Shown here: piece after piece, positions 33,899 through 43,426 of the stretch
Layout of the letters: each line of letters begins with the position of its first letter
Numbering within the stretch: position 1 is the first letter of the stretch
Program-made: the position numbers and the translations under genes
Notes under the pieces: generated by a model
The model's database searches: none
The model's input: the letters and a program-made list of their open reading frames with translations, nothing else
What the model was told of the DNA's origin: nothing
Assembly: GCA_964517795.1 (NCBI GenBank)
Contig: CAZFDE010000004.1
Location: 18,980-82,979 of the forward strand
Direction of reading: 5' to 3'
DNA length: 64,000 bases
DNA from: CAZFDE01 sp964517795
GTDB taxonomy: Bacteria; Planctomycetota; Phycisphaerae; Sedimentisphaerales; Anaerobacaceae

Positions 33899-35593
33899 AT
33901 GCGAAAGCAAAAATACAGTGAACTATTCAAAGACCTGCCGGATTGTGCCGCCGAGTATATCCGGCTGGTGATCCAAAAAATGCGGTACCGAAAAAAGGTC
34001 CGGGCCGAGGTCGCCGAGGAACTGGCTCATCATTTCGAGGACCGGCTTGAGCGGTGTGCCACTGAGCAAGACCGTGAACAGGCGGCACGCGAGCTGATCG
34101 CCGAATTCGGCGATGCGGCGTTGCTGGGTAAGCTGCTTCGTCGGGCCAAGAAACGCTGCCGGCCGCTGTGGCGAACCGCGGTTGTGCGAACATTCCAGGG
34201 GACTGGGATTTTGTTTTTGGGTTTTATCATTTATACATCATGGTTTATAACAGGAAAGCCCACAATTGCTATTGATTATCTAAATCGCATTAATGAGATG
34301 AATCAACCAAAAGTGTTGGACAAAGAAAATGCTTGGACATATTACAAAAAAGCGTTTGAGTCTTATATCGAACCACCGGATATGATAGATATCCAATCAA
34401 TTGTTTCATATAAAAATACAGCAGGGGCATACCAAAAATATTTAAGCTTGGATCAAAAGGAAAAAGACGAATTAAAAAACTGGCTTCGCCAAAACCAGCC
34501 TGCCTGGAACCAGTTTGTTGACGGGAGCAAAAAACCGTACTATTACAAGGAACAGACCTATGGTCAAAATAATGATGAAAGGTGGTTGATCTCTATTCTT
34601 GTTCCTCATCTAAACAGTTTTCAAAAATTTAGGAGATTAGGGATTATAAGTTCGTGTGTAAAGTTTGAACAAAATCATCCATTAGATTCTCTTGCCGATT
34701 GTATGCCTCTTATAAGGGCCGGTAAGCATCTTCAGGAACAGGAGTTCAGTATTGTAGAATATTTAGTTGGCATCTCTTTGAGTCGGCATGCTCATACACA
34801 AATATTTCTTATTTTAAAACATGAGGAAATTTCAAGTAATCGTTTATTAGCTATTCAAAAACAGCTACAAGGTCTCTATCAAGACTTTCCCATGCTAAAT
34901 TTAAAAGGTGAGAAATACATGTTTCTTGATACCATTCAGCATTTGTTTACAAATAGTGGGCCGGGCGGGGGTCATTTAATACCTCGACATATATCTGAAT
35001 TTAGAGATTTATTGGGGGATGATTTTCTTTTTGGTGAACACGATCCTTTTAAGGGTATAGGCTATATAGCGGCCGGTATGCTGCATGCAAGACGGGATGA
35101 AACGATCCAAAAAGCCGATCGAATTTATGATAAGCTCACTGAAATTTTAAAGATGACGCCTTATCAGCGAAAAAAGGCTGATATTGATGAAGATGAAATA
35201 CTGTTATCTATCCCTCAATACAGGCATTTCTTGCTACGTTATTTCACGCCTGCTGTTGGCCGAATATCAAAAATGTCTTTCCAGGTCAAAACGTTGCATG
35301 AAGCGGTCATATTGGTTTTAGCATTAAAGCGTTATCAGCTTGAGCACGATCAGTATCCGGATTCGCTGCAGGTGCTTTTAGAGGATGGGTACATCGATCA
35401 TATCCCGGATGATCCGTTTAGCGACGGGCCGATTGTTTATCGAAAGACGGAAGATGATTTTATCCTGTACAGTGTCGGCCAGGATTTCGAAGATAACAGC
35501 GGGGCGCCCGGAAAGGACAGATCTGGTAAACCCATCATTTGGGGTGAGACGGGCGATGCGGTCTTCTGGCCGGTGGAGGATCGGGATTCATAG
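33899..35593 (+). CDS. HAAS-like membrane protein with pilin-like C-terminus (mosaic)
   Basis: A 564-residue protein in three parts. Residues 1-95 form a charged helical domain like the HAAS/permease-prefix domain paired with PadR regulators (RAEVAEELAHHFEDRLERC, then EQAARELIAEFGDAALLGKL). A single TM helix follows (about 103-117, GTGILFLGFIIYTSW). Residues 120-465 are an extracytoplasmic, alpha-helical region without recognised domain. The last 90 residues (ALKRYQLEHDQYPDSLQVLL, then DPFSDGPIVYRK and LYSVGQDFEDN) resemble the soluble part of type II secretion pseudopilins. The middle (about 34200-35320) is much richer in A and T than both ends, which suggests different origins. Confidence 0.7.
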   Translation: MRKQKYSELFKDLPDCAAEYIRLVIQKMRYRKKVRAEVAEELAHHFEDRLERCATEQDREQAARELIAEFGDAALLGKLLRRAKKRCRPLWRTAVVRTFQGTGILFLGFIIYTSWFITGKPTIAIDYLNRINEMNQPKVLDKENAWTYYKKAFESYIEPPDMIDIQSIVSYKNTAGAYQKYLSLDQKEKDELKNWLRQNQPAWNQFVDGSKKPYYYKEQTYGQNNDERWLISILVPHLNSFQKFRRLGIISSCVKFEQNHPLDSLADCMPLIRAGKHLQEQEFSIVEYLVGISLSRHAHTQIFLILKHEEISSNRLLAIQKQLQGLYQDFPMLNLKGEKYMFLDTIQHLFTNSGPGGGHLIPRHISEFRDLLGDDFLFGEHDPFKGIGYIAAGMLHARRDETIQKADRIYDKLTEILKMTPYQRKKADIDEDEILLSIPQYRHFLLRYFTPAVGRISKMSFQVKTLHEAVILVLALKRYQLEHDQYPDSLQVLLEDGYIDHIPDDPFSDGPIVYRKTEDDFILYSVGQDFEDNSGAPGKDRSGKPIIWGETGDAVFWPVEDRDS

Positions 35594-35639
35594 ATTTAAA
35601 CGCCTATATCCCCCAAACGCACTAAAGATAAGAATAAAT

Positions 35640-37769
35640 CTATTGAACGGTTTTTTGCAGTTCGGCGAGGTTCGGTCGATTTTTGGCGATTTCCAGGGAC
35701 TTCTGGTAGAGGGCATTCAAGTCTCCCAGATCGGTTTTCGAATCGGCCCGCACGAAGATCGGGATCTTGTAGATCGGCGTATCGACAGTGACCATTTGCC
35801 CGCCTTCGTAAATCGTTTCTTTGTCCCATGCATCCCGCCATTTTACACCGGCCGGCAGAAAAACGTCCTGTGATTTTTTGTTTTTCTCCCAGACCGGACT
35901 GACCAGGATATCTGGCCCGTACATATACGATTGCCAGTGCTGCCACGCACTCGGCTGCACGGGAAATTCCAGAAACAGCGGCCGCACGATCGGCATACCG
36001 GTTTCATGGGCTTTTTGGGCACATTGATAGGTGTAATCGGTCAGGTCGGTATGGATTTTGGCATAGGTTCGCCAAATGGCCAGCAATATTTCATCGTAGC
36101 TGTCTTTGTTCGGATCGGGATCGGTGGCCCAGTACCCGCGTTCCTTGCTGGGGCCGACTTCCATGATCGGACAAAAACAACTGAACTGAACCCACCGCCC
36201 GTGAAGCTGGCGGAAGATATGGCCGCGTCCGCCGAAACCGCCGGTATCCGAGCCCCAGTACGGATAGCCGATGATTGCGCATCGCTGAAGCGCGATAATC
36301 GCCGAGCGAAGCCCCTCATGAAACGAAGCGGTATCGCCGCCCCAGAAAACAGCATAACGTGATGAACCGGTATAACCCGCACGCGGCATCAGAACGAAAT
36401 CATCACCGAGCATTTCGCGGCAGATCTCGTATGTGGCCCGGACGTACTGGACAACATAGTCGTTTCGGTTCTCGCGCGTCGTGCGGCCGTCGTAAGCAAA
36501 ATGATCATAAGATTCGGGAACCGCCTCTTCGGCGCGATCGAGTTTGAAGCCTTTGACACCAATCTTCAGCAGTGATCCCGGACCTCTCTGCTGCCACCAT
36601 CGGCGGGCCTCGGGATTGGTGAAGTCCATCAAGACGACTCTCGGGTTACGCTCAAAGCCTTTCTGGCCGTCAAGCTTGTAGCCTTTTTCGACGGCTTCTT
36701 TGGCAATTTCGCCGTTGAGCCATGGGGCGATCCAGACCAGCATATTGATGTCCTTTGAATCGAGCCATTGGATCATCCGCTCGATATTCGGGAAGCGGTT
36801 CGGGTCCCAGTCGAAATCGTCGTAGCCGGCATATCCTTTGGCCCACGGTCGATCAATCCAATACACACCGCAGGGAATATCCAGTGCCTCCATCATCAAA
36901 ATATCTTCAACGACTTGACTGTTATAGGGGACATCGACCTTGGTTCCATCATAATAGGTGTTCAGATGAAGATGTTCATTGCGCCATCGCCAATGGGTGA
37001 ACGCCCATTTGGGCGGAACCAACGGTGGGCCGACGCGCAGACTGTGGGCCTTGACGATCTCGGCGGGGTGCTCGGCGGTGTAAATTTTCAGTTCCAGTGA
37101 CGGCCCTTCGAATTCGACCCGCACATGATTGGGATTTTCTTTACAGAAGTCGAAATTACCCGGCCACGTGCCGCTGATAAACAAACCGTAGTTTCGCGAG
37201 GACAGGTAAAAGGGCGAATAGAGCGACAGGGTTGGCTTGACGATCATATCGACGTTCTGGCCGCGAAGGTTCATCGCCTCGGTGATTCCTTCTTCCCATG
37301 ATTTTTTCTGGTTGCCGTCGATGACTCGTTCGAAGAGGCCGGTGAAGTATTCGTCGGCAGTTGCTGAAAGATAGATGCCCCAGCCAAGGATCTTCGGGCC
37401 GTTTTCGCTGTTGAGACGCAGGATAAAATCGGCGCCGTCCTGGATGATCGTGAGAACGATATCCTGATCCCCAATACACCACCGCGCCATCACGTTGTGC
37501 CCATTATCGATGATGCGCTGCGGCCGATCGCTTAGCAAGATAGTGGATTCGCGGGTCTTGTAATAGATTGCGCCCGTTCGACCTGTAGGGGCTTCGATCA
37601 TTAACGGCAATTCCATCGACCGACCGGAAATCGCGATTGAAAAGGGCTGCAGATGATCGCCATTGATATGGAAACTGCGATCGGCAGTTTTGCCAAACGG
37701 ACGACTGCAGCCGATCCCCCATAGCAGAATACCGCTTAACAATGTAAAGATGAATAATTGTCGTGTCAT
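35640..37769 (-). CDS. Lipoprotein glycoside hydrolase family 31 (alpha-glucosidase/alpha-xylosidase type)
   Basis: A 709-residue exported GH31 enzyme. The start at 37769 gives a signal peptide with lipobox LWGIGC (Cys about residue 21). An earlier in-frame GTG at 37808 lacks a ribosome site and would bury the signal. An N-terminal beta-sandwich (25-240) precedes the barrel, which has GVYWIDRPWAKGY, the nucleophile motif GVKGFKLDRAEEAVPE and the likely acid/base Asp in YAVFWGGDTASFHEG, then YWGSDTGGFGGRG. A C-terminal beta domain ends the protein. GH31 members act on alpha-linked glucose, xylose or related sugars. It is the last gene of the minus-strand exporter operon, 46 bases beyond the DUF4340 gene. 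Confidence 0.9.
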   Translation of the reverse strand: MTRQLFIFTLLSGILLWGIGCSRPFGKTADRSFHINGDHLQPFSIAISGRSMELPLMIEAPTGRTGAIYYKTRESTILLSDRPQRIIDNGHNVMARWCIGDQDIVLTIIQDGADFILRLNSENGPKILGWGIYLSATADEYFTGLFERVIDGNQKKSWEEGITEAMNLRGQNVDMIVKPTLSLYSPFYLSSRNYGLFISGTWPGNFDFCKENPNHVRVEFEGPSLELKIYTAEHPAEIVKAHSLRVGPPLVPPKWAFTHWRWRNEHLHLNTYYDGTKVDVPYNSQVVEDILMMEALDIPCGVYWIDRPWAKGYAGYDDFDWDPNRFPNIERMIQWLDSKDINMLVWIAPWLNGEIAKEAVEKGYKLDGQKGFERNPRVVLMDFTNPEARRWWQQRGPGSLLKIGVKGFKLDRAEEAVPESYDHFAYDGRTTRENRNDYVVQYVRATYEICREMLGDDFVLMPRAGYTGSSRYAVFWGGDTASFHEGLRSAIIALQRCAIIGYPYWGSDTGGFGGRGHIFRQLHGRWVQFSCFCPIMEVGPSKERGYWATDPDPNKDSYDEILLAIWRTYAKIHTDLTDYTYQCAQKAHETGMPIVRPLFLEFPVQPSAWQHWQSYMYGPDILVSPVWEKNKKSQDVFLPAGVKWRDAWDKETIYEGGQMVTVDTPIYKIPIFVRADSKTDLGDLNALYQKSLEIAKNRPNLAELQKTVQ

Positions 37770-37815
37770 AACGCCACTGCTTCTTCGATTTAAATTATTT
37801 GTGTTCACAGGAGAC

Positions 37816-38961
37816 TTACTCGATGTCGTTGGTATCCGCCGTGGGCGGCTCGGCGGCTACATCGGCTTGCGGCGTTTCAGTATCCCCGGCGGGTTCGACC
37901 GCAGACTGGCTTTCGCTGATCTCAAGCAGATCGTCCTCAGACTTCGTGAGATTGTCGGCCTTGTATTCGGGAATCACATAGATCCAGCCCGCGTGCCGTT
38001 CGGTAAAAAGCTGTGCATTATCCCGAGCCAGCAGCTTGGCCTCTTTTTCCTTGAGCGCTTCTTCGCTTTCCACTTTCTTTTCTTTCATCACCGGTGTTTT
38101 GTCCGTGAAGTCGGCGTCCAGTGTAACATACGTTTTGCCGGCCTCTTGGGCGATATTCAGGGTGTAAACGGTGCTGTCTTTCATGACGCAGACATATTGA
38201 CGGTTGAAGACCAGATTCAGATCCGAAGGCTGTTTGATCACATCATCGCATCGGATCGATTCGAGGACGTTGACGACACTGCGGGCCTCGTCCATTTTCA
38301 GCGTCACATTGCCAGGCATATCTTTGAAGGTAATAAATCGGCTGTTGGGGTCCTGCAGCAGGGTGTAATGATCGTTGGGACCGCTGACCGTCACCACCAC
38401 AATCGTGTCGGTGTCGATATTGATCAACTCACGGTCGATGTACTCCATCGGATCGGTACTGATCCATGGATTGCTTGGGATTTCATAGGTGTGATCCGCG
38501 TTGACCAGGCGAGCGAAATAGCCCTTGCCTTTTTCCTTTTTGTCGCCGATGATGATACCGGTAATCAGATTGGCATCCGGGCGATAGAATCGCACGGCTG
38601 TAGCGGCCTGTTCTTCGGTGACGCCCAATTCTGTGTGGTTTTGCGGATCGTCCGTGATCAGGGTTGTTGTCTGAATGTCAAGGCAGTCAACGATCACATC
38701 GTTGACCTTTTGTGTTTTGGCCGGGTAATTTTCTTTTTCACCCACGACAAAGCCGCTTTTCTGTCGGGTAAGGGTCAGGGTTTCATCGTCACTTTGGATG
38801 ACGATCTGTGCGATATCATCGGGATCAAGCCCGCCCAGCAGATAGATCTGGTTTTGCGATTCGGTGCCGGGCTGTTGTTGAGCCTGTTGTGCGGTAATCA
38901 CCGCGATCACAACCATCGCCACGGCCGCTAATCCAAGAATAGCCAGTTTTTTATTACTCAT
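37816..38961 (-). CDS. DUF4340-type accessory protein of a Gld-like ABC exporter
   Basis: A 381-residue protein with an N-terminal membrane anchor (KLAILGLAAVAMVVIAVITA) and a long periplasmic beta-rich region that resembles DUF4340 (for example DEARSVVNVLESIRCDDVIK). The C-terminal 60 residues are acidic and low in complexity. AGGAG lies 10 bases upstream of the start. DUF4340 genes usually follow GldG-like genes, as here, 24 bases after it. The molecular role is unknown. It probably works at the periplasmic face of the exporter. Confidence 0.78.
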   Translation of the reverse strand: MSNKKLAILGLAAVAMVVIAVITAQQAQQQPGTESQNQIYLLGGLDPDDIAQIVIQSDDETLTLTRQKSGFVVGEKENYPAKTQKVNDVIVDCLDIQTTTLITDDPQNHTELGVTEEQAATAVRFYRPDANLITGIIIGDKKEKGKGYFARLVNADHTYEIPSNPWISTDPMEYIDRELINIDTDTIVVVTVSGPNDHYTLLQDPNSRFITFKDMPGNVTLKMDEARSVVNVLESIRCDDVIKQPSDLNLVFNRQYVCVMKDSTVYTLNIAQEAGKTYVTLDADFTDKTPVMKEKKVESEEALKEKEAKLLARDNAQLFTERHAGWIYVIPEYKADNLTKSEDDLLEISESQSAVEPAGDTETPQADVAAEPPTADTNDIE

Positions 38962-38985
38962 CGTCAGACTCCTGTTTCAATCGGG

Positions 38986-40989
38986 TTATGCATCGCTTTT
39001 GTGACTGATGTAATGCCGTTTTCTGAAATTTTTACGCAGCTCCAGGATGATCGATATCAGCAGAATAATCCCTGGGATCGTCAGCATATTCAAGTTTCGC
39101 AGAAGATTCCCCTTCTGTTCGATCCGCTCACGGCGTTTGAGTTTCACGTCATTGAGCCGTTTCTGGGCGATCCGGATCTTGTCCTGAAGTTCTTGTTTCT
39201 TACGCTGAATCTCCGAGGTGATCAGTTCTTCGGAGCTGTCGCCGCCCGTTCGCAGCAGTTCGTTCAATTCCGCCTCGAAGCCCTTGATCTCGGCATTGAT
39301 GCGGTTTTCCTGCTCGGCGGTCTCTTCGGCGGCCTGTTCCTCAATGTGGTCAACCACGGTGAACGGCCGGGCAATATTGCCGCGGGACCGGATCGATATC
39401 AACTCACTGGAGCCCGAAAGATTGTCGATTGCATTAATCAGCAGAGTGCTGTTATCACCGACGGGAACCTTGCCGAAGAAGGATCGCTGATAGGCCAACT
39501 GGTCCCAAATAAAGTCCACATCGCTGAACACCACCACGGTACAGTCCTGTTGCGCTTCGGTCAGTCCTTTGAGCGGAATCTGAACCGTAATTTTTTCACT
39601 GCTGTTGGGATCCGATTCGTCGTATCGCGGATTGTCGATCTCGGTATCGACCTGAACTCCATTCGGAAAGGCGCTTTTGAATCGGCCGTTGAGGATATAT
39701 CCCATCGCGACCGGTTCGCTGCCTTCGGTAAAATAATTCATAAATTCACCCGGGCTGGTCATCGCCAGTTCGTACGGCGATTTAACGCTCCAGTCATTGC
39801 CGCTGTCCGTTGTCGTGATCAACGGGATCTTTTCAATAGCCGGCTCGTTGGAATCGTTGGATTCGTTTATTTCACTGAGTACGCCGGCAAAGAAGATCTG
39901 AACCTCATTGAGATTGCCGGTAATCATATGCTCGGGATTGAAGCAATAGGGCTGCCCCTTGAAATCTTTCAACAACAGATATCCGATGATCGGTTCCGGG
40001 CGTTCATTGGGCCGCAATGCTTGAACGATCGCCAATCGACGATCCCCGGCAAAGGTCATCGACGGCATCACAAGTCCCCACGTCGAAAGCAGTGGCTCGA
40101 GATCCGAGCTTTTGGTCGGTGGATTGTCGGGCGCATAGTAATTGGTTTTGGTTTCGTCCCCCAGACAATGCGGATCGACACAGATCACCGACCGCCCGCC
40201 GTTGAGAACGAATTGATCGATCGCGAACAGCGTTTGATCCGGCAGGTTTTTCGGGTGAACGACCAGCAGGATGTCAATATCGCTGATATTATTGGTGTCG
40301 GCGGCAACCGTACTGACGTCGTATTTCTCTTTCAACTCCGAGATGATCGTCCACGAGGGCTTCGGGACCTGGCCCTGCATACGCATCATCTGCGCCATGT
40401 ACCCGCTGACATCATCACCCATCACGTCGATCGAGCTTAAGACCCCGATTTTCTTCTTTTCGCGCGTGACGGCACTGTCGATCAGCGCGCTGATATCATA
40501 TTCCACAAAATTCTGCCGGTCCGGTGTAAACATCCGGATGGTTTTTTCCACCCCGAATTCGGTTTGCAGCACCAACCCGAAAAAAAACCGTTCCTCTTCG
40601 GTGATGGGATAATGCTTGAGGTTATACCGGATCGCCTCGATTTCTTCGTCCGAATACGGCCGTGGGTCAATGATTTGAAGCTCCACCATGCCGTTGGAAT
40701 GACGGACATATTCCTGCAATAGCGTTTTGACGAAGTCCGCATAGTTGTTGTAGAATTTGATGAAGTCTGGCGCTTCGATCGCGGCGGTCTTCGAATAGAA
40801 TAATTTCAGGGTGATCGGTTGATTCAGTTTGTCGAGAATTTTTTTAGATCCGTCTGAGAGGGTATAAACCTTTTGCTCGGTGACGTCGAGTTTGACGTTT
40901 CTGCCGATATGCTGACAAATACTGATCGTTGAAAAAGTGATCACCAGAACAAAAATGACCGCTATGATCGCTTTGAGTGTACGGTTCAT
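38986..40989 (-). CDS. GldG-like ABC exporter auxiliary protein
   Basis: A 667-residue protein: an N-terminal TM helix (about residues 6-24), a large periplasmic domain of the GldG / ABC-type uncharacterised transport family (VTEQKVYTLSDGSKKILDKL near residue 40, IDILLVVHPKNLPDQTLFAI, QFVLNGGRSVICVDPH), a charged coiled coil (about 560-630) and a final TM helix (NLLRNLNMLTIPGIILLIS). The start codon overlaps the permease stop by one base (TGATG), so the gene is translationally coupled. ATG 40989 was chosen over an earlier in-frame start because of that coupling. In gliding Bacteroidetes GldA, GldF and GldG form one transporter. Here gliding is not implied. Confidence 0.85.
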   Translation of the reverse strand: MNRTLKAIIAVIFVLVITFSTISICQHIGRNVKLDVTEQKVYTLSDGSKKILDKLNQPITLKLFYSKTAAIEAPDFIKFYNNYADFVKTLLQEYVRHSNGMVELQIIDPRPYSDEEIEAIRYNLKHYPITEEERFFFGLVLQTEFGVEKTIRMFTPDRQNFVEYDISALIDSAVTREKKKIGVLSSIDVMGDDVSGYMAQMMRMQGQVPKPSWTIISELKEKYDVSTVAADTNNISDIDILLVVHPKNLPDQTLFAIDQFVLNGGRSVICVDPHCLGDETKTNYYAPDNPPTKSSDLEPLLSTWGLVMPSMTFAGDRRLAIVQALRPNERPEPIIGYLLLKDFKGQPYCFNPEHMITGNLNEVQIFFAGVLSEINESNDSNEPAIEKIPLITTTDSGNDWSVKSPYELAMTSPGEFMNYFTEGSEPVAMGYILNGRFKSAFPNGVQVDTEIDNPRYDESDPNSSEKITVQIPLKGLTEAQQDCTVVVFSDVDFIWDQLAYQRSFFGKVPVGDNSTLLINAIDNLSGSSELISIRSRGNIARPFTVVDHIEEQAAEETAEQENRINAEIKGFEAELNELLRTGGDSSEELITSEIQRKKQELQDKIRIAQKRLNDVKLKRRERIEQKGNLLRNLNMLTIPGIILLISIILELRKNFRKRHYISHKSDA

Positions 40990-41720
40990 CAGCTTGCCTT
41001 CCTTTCTTCCAAGATAATACTGCATGCCCAAACCCAGCCGATTATCAGGATTACAAAGTAAGCGATATCCTTAAATTGAATGATGCCTTTCTGGATCGCA
41101 TCGAAATGTTCCTGCATGCTCATGGCCTCGATCGCCCGGACCAGTCCCATCGGCAAAAACGTGGCCAGATAATTCATCGTGGTGGACATCCCCGCAAACA
41201 CAAGGATCGCACAGGCCACGACACTCAGTACGAAACTGATCACCTGATTCTTGCTGATCGCCGAAAAAAAGCATCCGATCGCCAGAAACGCGCCGGCCAT
41301 CAGAAAACTGCCGAGGTACCCGGCGACGATCAGTCCTTCGTCGGGGTTACCCAGATAGCTCACGGTGATGACCATCGGAAAGGTTAATGCCAGGGCGATG
41401 CCGAGGAAAAACCAGGCCGCGAAGAATTTGCCCAATACCGCCTGGGATACCGTTATCGGCAGGGTAAAGAGCAGCTCGACCGAACCGCTTTTGCGTTCCT
41501 CGGCCCACAGCCGCATCGCCGTTGCGGGAACCATAAATACGAACAACAATGGCAGATTCACAAAGAACACCTGCAGGTCTGCCTGTCGCATTTCATAAAA
41601 GCCGCGCTTGAATGCCAGGTAAGCCGAGAAAAACAGAAAGACCACCAGGAACACGTACGCCAGCGGCGTGGTAAAGTAGGATTTAAGTTCTCGTTTAAAT
41701 ACTGACCAGAAACTGTTCAT
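40989..41720 (-). CDS. ABC-2-type permease, GldF-like
   Basis: A 243-residue membrane protein with six hydrophobic helices. It starts with FWSVFKRELKSYFTTPLAYV, the usual opening of GldF-like ABC-2 permeases, and has EERKSGSVELLFTLPIT in the first cytoplasmic loop. It sits between the ATPase gene (36 bases upstream) and the GldG-like gene (one-base overlap). Together with the ATPase it should form the membrane core of an exporter. The substrate is unknown. Confidence 0.9.
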   Translation of the reverse strand: MNSFWSVFKRELKSYFTTPLAYVFLVVFLFFSAYLAFKRGFYEMRQADLQVFFVNLPLLFVFMVPATAMRLWAEERKSGSVELLFTLPITVSQAVLGKFFAAWFFLGIALALTFPMVITVSYLGNPDEGLIVAGYLGSFLMAGAFLAIGCFFSAISKNQVISFVLSVVACAILVFAGMSTTMNYLATFLPMGLVRAIEAMSMQEHFDAIQKGIIQFKDIAYFVILIIGWVWACSIILEERKAS

Positions 41721-41755
41721 CCGTCAATCTCCTTTGATTATTGTCCGCCCGACAC

Positions 41756-42487
41756 TCAGGCGGCCTTGGTAGTTGTGATCTTACGGAACACCTCGTCAAG
41801 GCTGCACTGATATTCGTCCTTGAGCTGCTGCGGGGTCGAGTCCACGAGGATCTCGCCGCGGGCGATGATGATCGTTCGCGAACAGACTGCTTCAACCTCT
41901 TCGAGGATATGCGTCGATACGATAATACATTTTTCCTGTGCCATTTGGTTGATGAGCTGGCGCACTTCATGTTTTTGATTCGGATCCAGCCCGTCTGTCG
42001 GCTCGTCGAGGATCAGCACCTGCGGATCGTGAATCAGGGCCTGGGCCAGGCCGACGCGCCGTTTGTAGCCCTTGGAAAGGGTATCGACCGTCTGATGGAA
42101 CACCGATTCGATCGCGCAGCGTTTGACGATACGGTCGATGGCGTCGCGTCGTTTTTTGCCGTTTATCCGCCGTGTATCGCAGATGAAGTTCAAAAAACTG
42201 CCAACGGTCATTTCATTATAGGCCGGGGCGTTCTCCGCCAGATAGCCCAGGCAATTGCGAACTGCGATCGGATCTCGGTTAATGTCGTGGCCGCAAATTG
42301 TGGCCGTGCCGCTGTCCGGCTTTAAGAAACAGGCCAGCATTTTCATCGCGGTACTCTTGCCGGCCCCGTTAGGGCCCAGAAATCCCAACACTTCGCCTTT
42401 GCCGACTTCGAACGAAATGCCGTTGACGGCCACAAGGGAACCGAAGCTGCGTTTGAGGTGTTCAACGGTGATCATTTGTGTCTCCAT
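41756..42487 (-). CDS. ABC transporter ATP-binding protein, GldA-like
   Basis: A 243-residue ABC ATPase. Walker A is GPNGAGKST, the signature is TLSKGYKRRVGLAQAL (LSKGY in place of LSGGQ, typical of the GldA/NatA exporter class), Walker B is VLILDEPTDGLDP and the switch His is in VSTHILEEVEAV. It starts 8 bases after GGAG. It is the first gene of the exporter operon that continues through GldF-, GldG- and DUF4340-like genes to the GH31 gene. The 195 bases upstream of it hold no recognised feature. Confidence 0.93.
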   Translation of the reverse strand: METQMITVEHLKRSFGSLVAVNGISFEVGKGEVLGFLGPNGAGKSTAMKMLACFLKPDSGTATICGHDINRDPIAVRNCLGYLAENAPAYNEMTVGSFLNFICDTRRINGKKRRDAIDRIVKRCAIESVFHQTVDTLSKGYKRRVGLAQALIHDPQVLILDEPTDGLDPNQKHEVRQLINQMAQEKCIIVSTHILEEVEAVCSRTIIIARGEILVDSTPQQLKDEYQCSLDEVFRKITTTKAA

Positions 42488-42682
42488 ATCGAAAACTCCA
42501 TTATAACTGTGTTTTCATATACCCGTTGTTATTCTTTTTATTCAAATCACTACAATTGCCATAATCAGGTATAAAGCATTGAATTATAAAAAGATTATCC
42601 TTCAGGTCAAGCCCAACGAGAACAAAAATGTGACATCTTTTTAAATAATTTATAGATTGGGACTTACGAACATAAAACACAA

Positions 42683-43087
42683 TTATGCTTTTTTTCGGGT
42701 CAAGAGCAAGGCCAGAGAAATGTAAACCAGCAGGGAAATCCCAATCACAAGCAAGCCGGGAATGCCCAGGCCAAATAAAAGAACACATATACATGAAGCC
42801 AGAACCGGAGCGACGATAAGTGCTTTGAGCGGTTTACTGTATTGGCGGATTTTGGATTGGCTTTGATCTTCGTATTGACGAAGGATTGATATTGCGGCCG
42901 GCTTCTCTTTGAGGGGTACTGAGATTTTCTGAAGACTCGCAGCACCGGGAACATATGTACTGGTAATATCTTCCGGTTCCAGAACCATGGGATTGAGGCC
43001 TTGCCGGCGAAGCAAATCCAGGATCATAAAAATATTTTCAGAATTTGCCTTGTAAACAACAACCAACTCTTCTTTTGGTTCGTCCAT
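42683..43087 (-). CDS. DUF2007-like small membrane protein
   Basis: A 134-residue protein. The first 70 residues resemble the DUF2007 putative signal-transducing domain (LVVVYKANSENIFMILDLLR, then VPGAASLQKISVPLKEKPAA), and two hydrophobic helices follow (about residues 90-125). The start at 43087 gives MDEPKEEL. An earlier ATG at 43105 nearly abuts the YbjQ stop and may also serve. It lies 20 bases after the YbjQ-type gene in the sigma-factor operon. The function of this domain is not established. Confidence 0.6.
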   Translation of the reverse strand: MDEPKEELVVVYKANSENIFMILDLLRRQGLNPMVLEPEDITSTYVPGAASLQKISVPLKEKPAAISILRQYEDQSQSKIRQYSKPLKALIVAPVLASCICVLLFGLGIPGLLVIGISLLVYISLALLLTRKKA

Positions 43088-43107
43088 GGGTTTGCCGTAA
43101 AGCATAA

Positions 43108-43422
43108 TTATTCGACGCGAACGGCCGTGCCGTAGGCCATGATCTCGGCGGCCATGCTCATAATCTGGGTGGTCGAGAATTTCATCCCGACAATCGCGTT
43201 GGCGCCGAGTTTTTCGGCCTCATCGATCATCCGGTCGATCGCCTGTTCGCGGGCCTCGCCCATCATCTTAGTGTAGTCGGTAATCTCGCCGCCGACAATA
43301 TTGCGCAGCCCGGCCATGACATCGCGGCCCAGATGACGCGCCCGAATCGTATTGCCCCGCACCAGCCCCAGATATTGGACAGTCGTCTTGCCGGGGATCG
43401 TTTCGGTGGTTGTTATCTCCAT
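43108..43422 (-). CDS. YbjQ/UPF0145-family protein
   Basis: A 104-residue protein that fits YbjQ from end to end: TTTETIPGKTTVQYLGLVRG, then DVMAGLRNIVGGEITDYTKM and EAEKLGANAIVGMKFSTTQI. The family forms small homo-oligomers and is often annotated as heavy-metal-binding, without firm evidence. Four bases separate it from the anti-sigma gene, so it belongs to the ECF sigma operon and may be a target or co-product of that stress response. Confidence 0.9.
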   Translation of the reverse strand: MEITTTETIPGKTTVQYLGLVRGNTIRARHLGRDVMAGLRNIVGGEITDYTKMMGEAREQAIDRMIDEAEKLGANAIVGMKFSTTQIMSMAAEIMAYGTAVRVE

Positions 43423-43426
43423 GATT

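Noticed and set aside
39001..40440. Very long open frames antisense to real genes, for example opposite the GldG-like gene, the DUF4340 gene, the sulfatase and the UroD-like gene.
   Set aside because: They mirror codon bias of the sense genes, have no ribosome sites, show low-complexity or unlikely protein composition and overlap well-supported genes over their full length.
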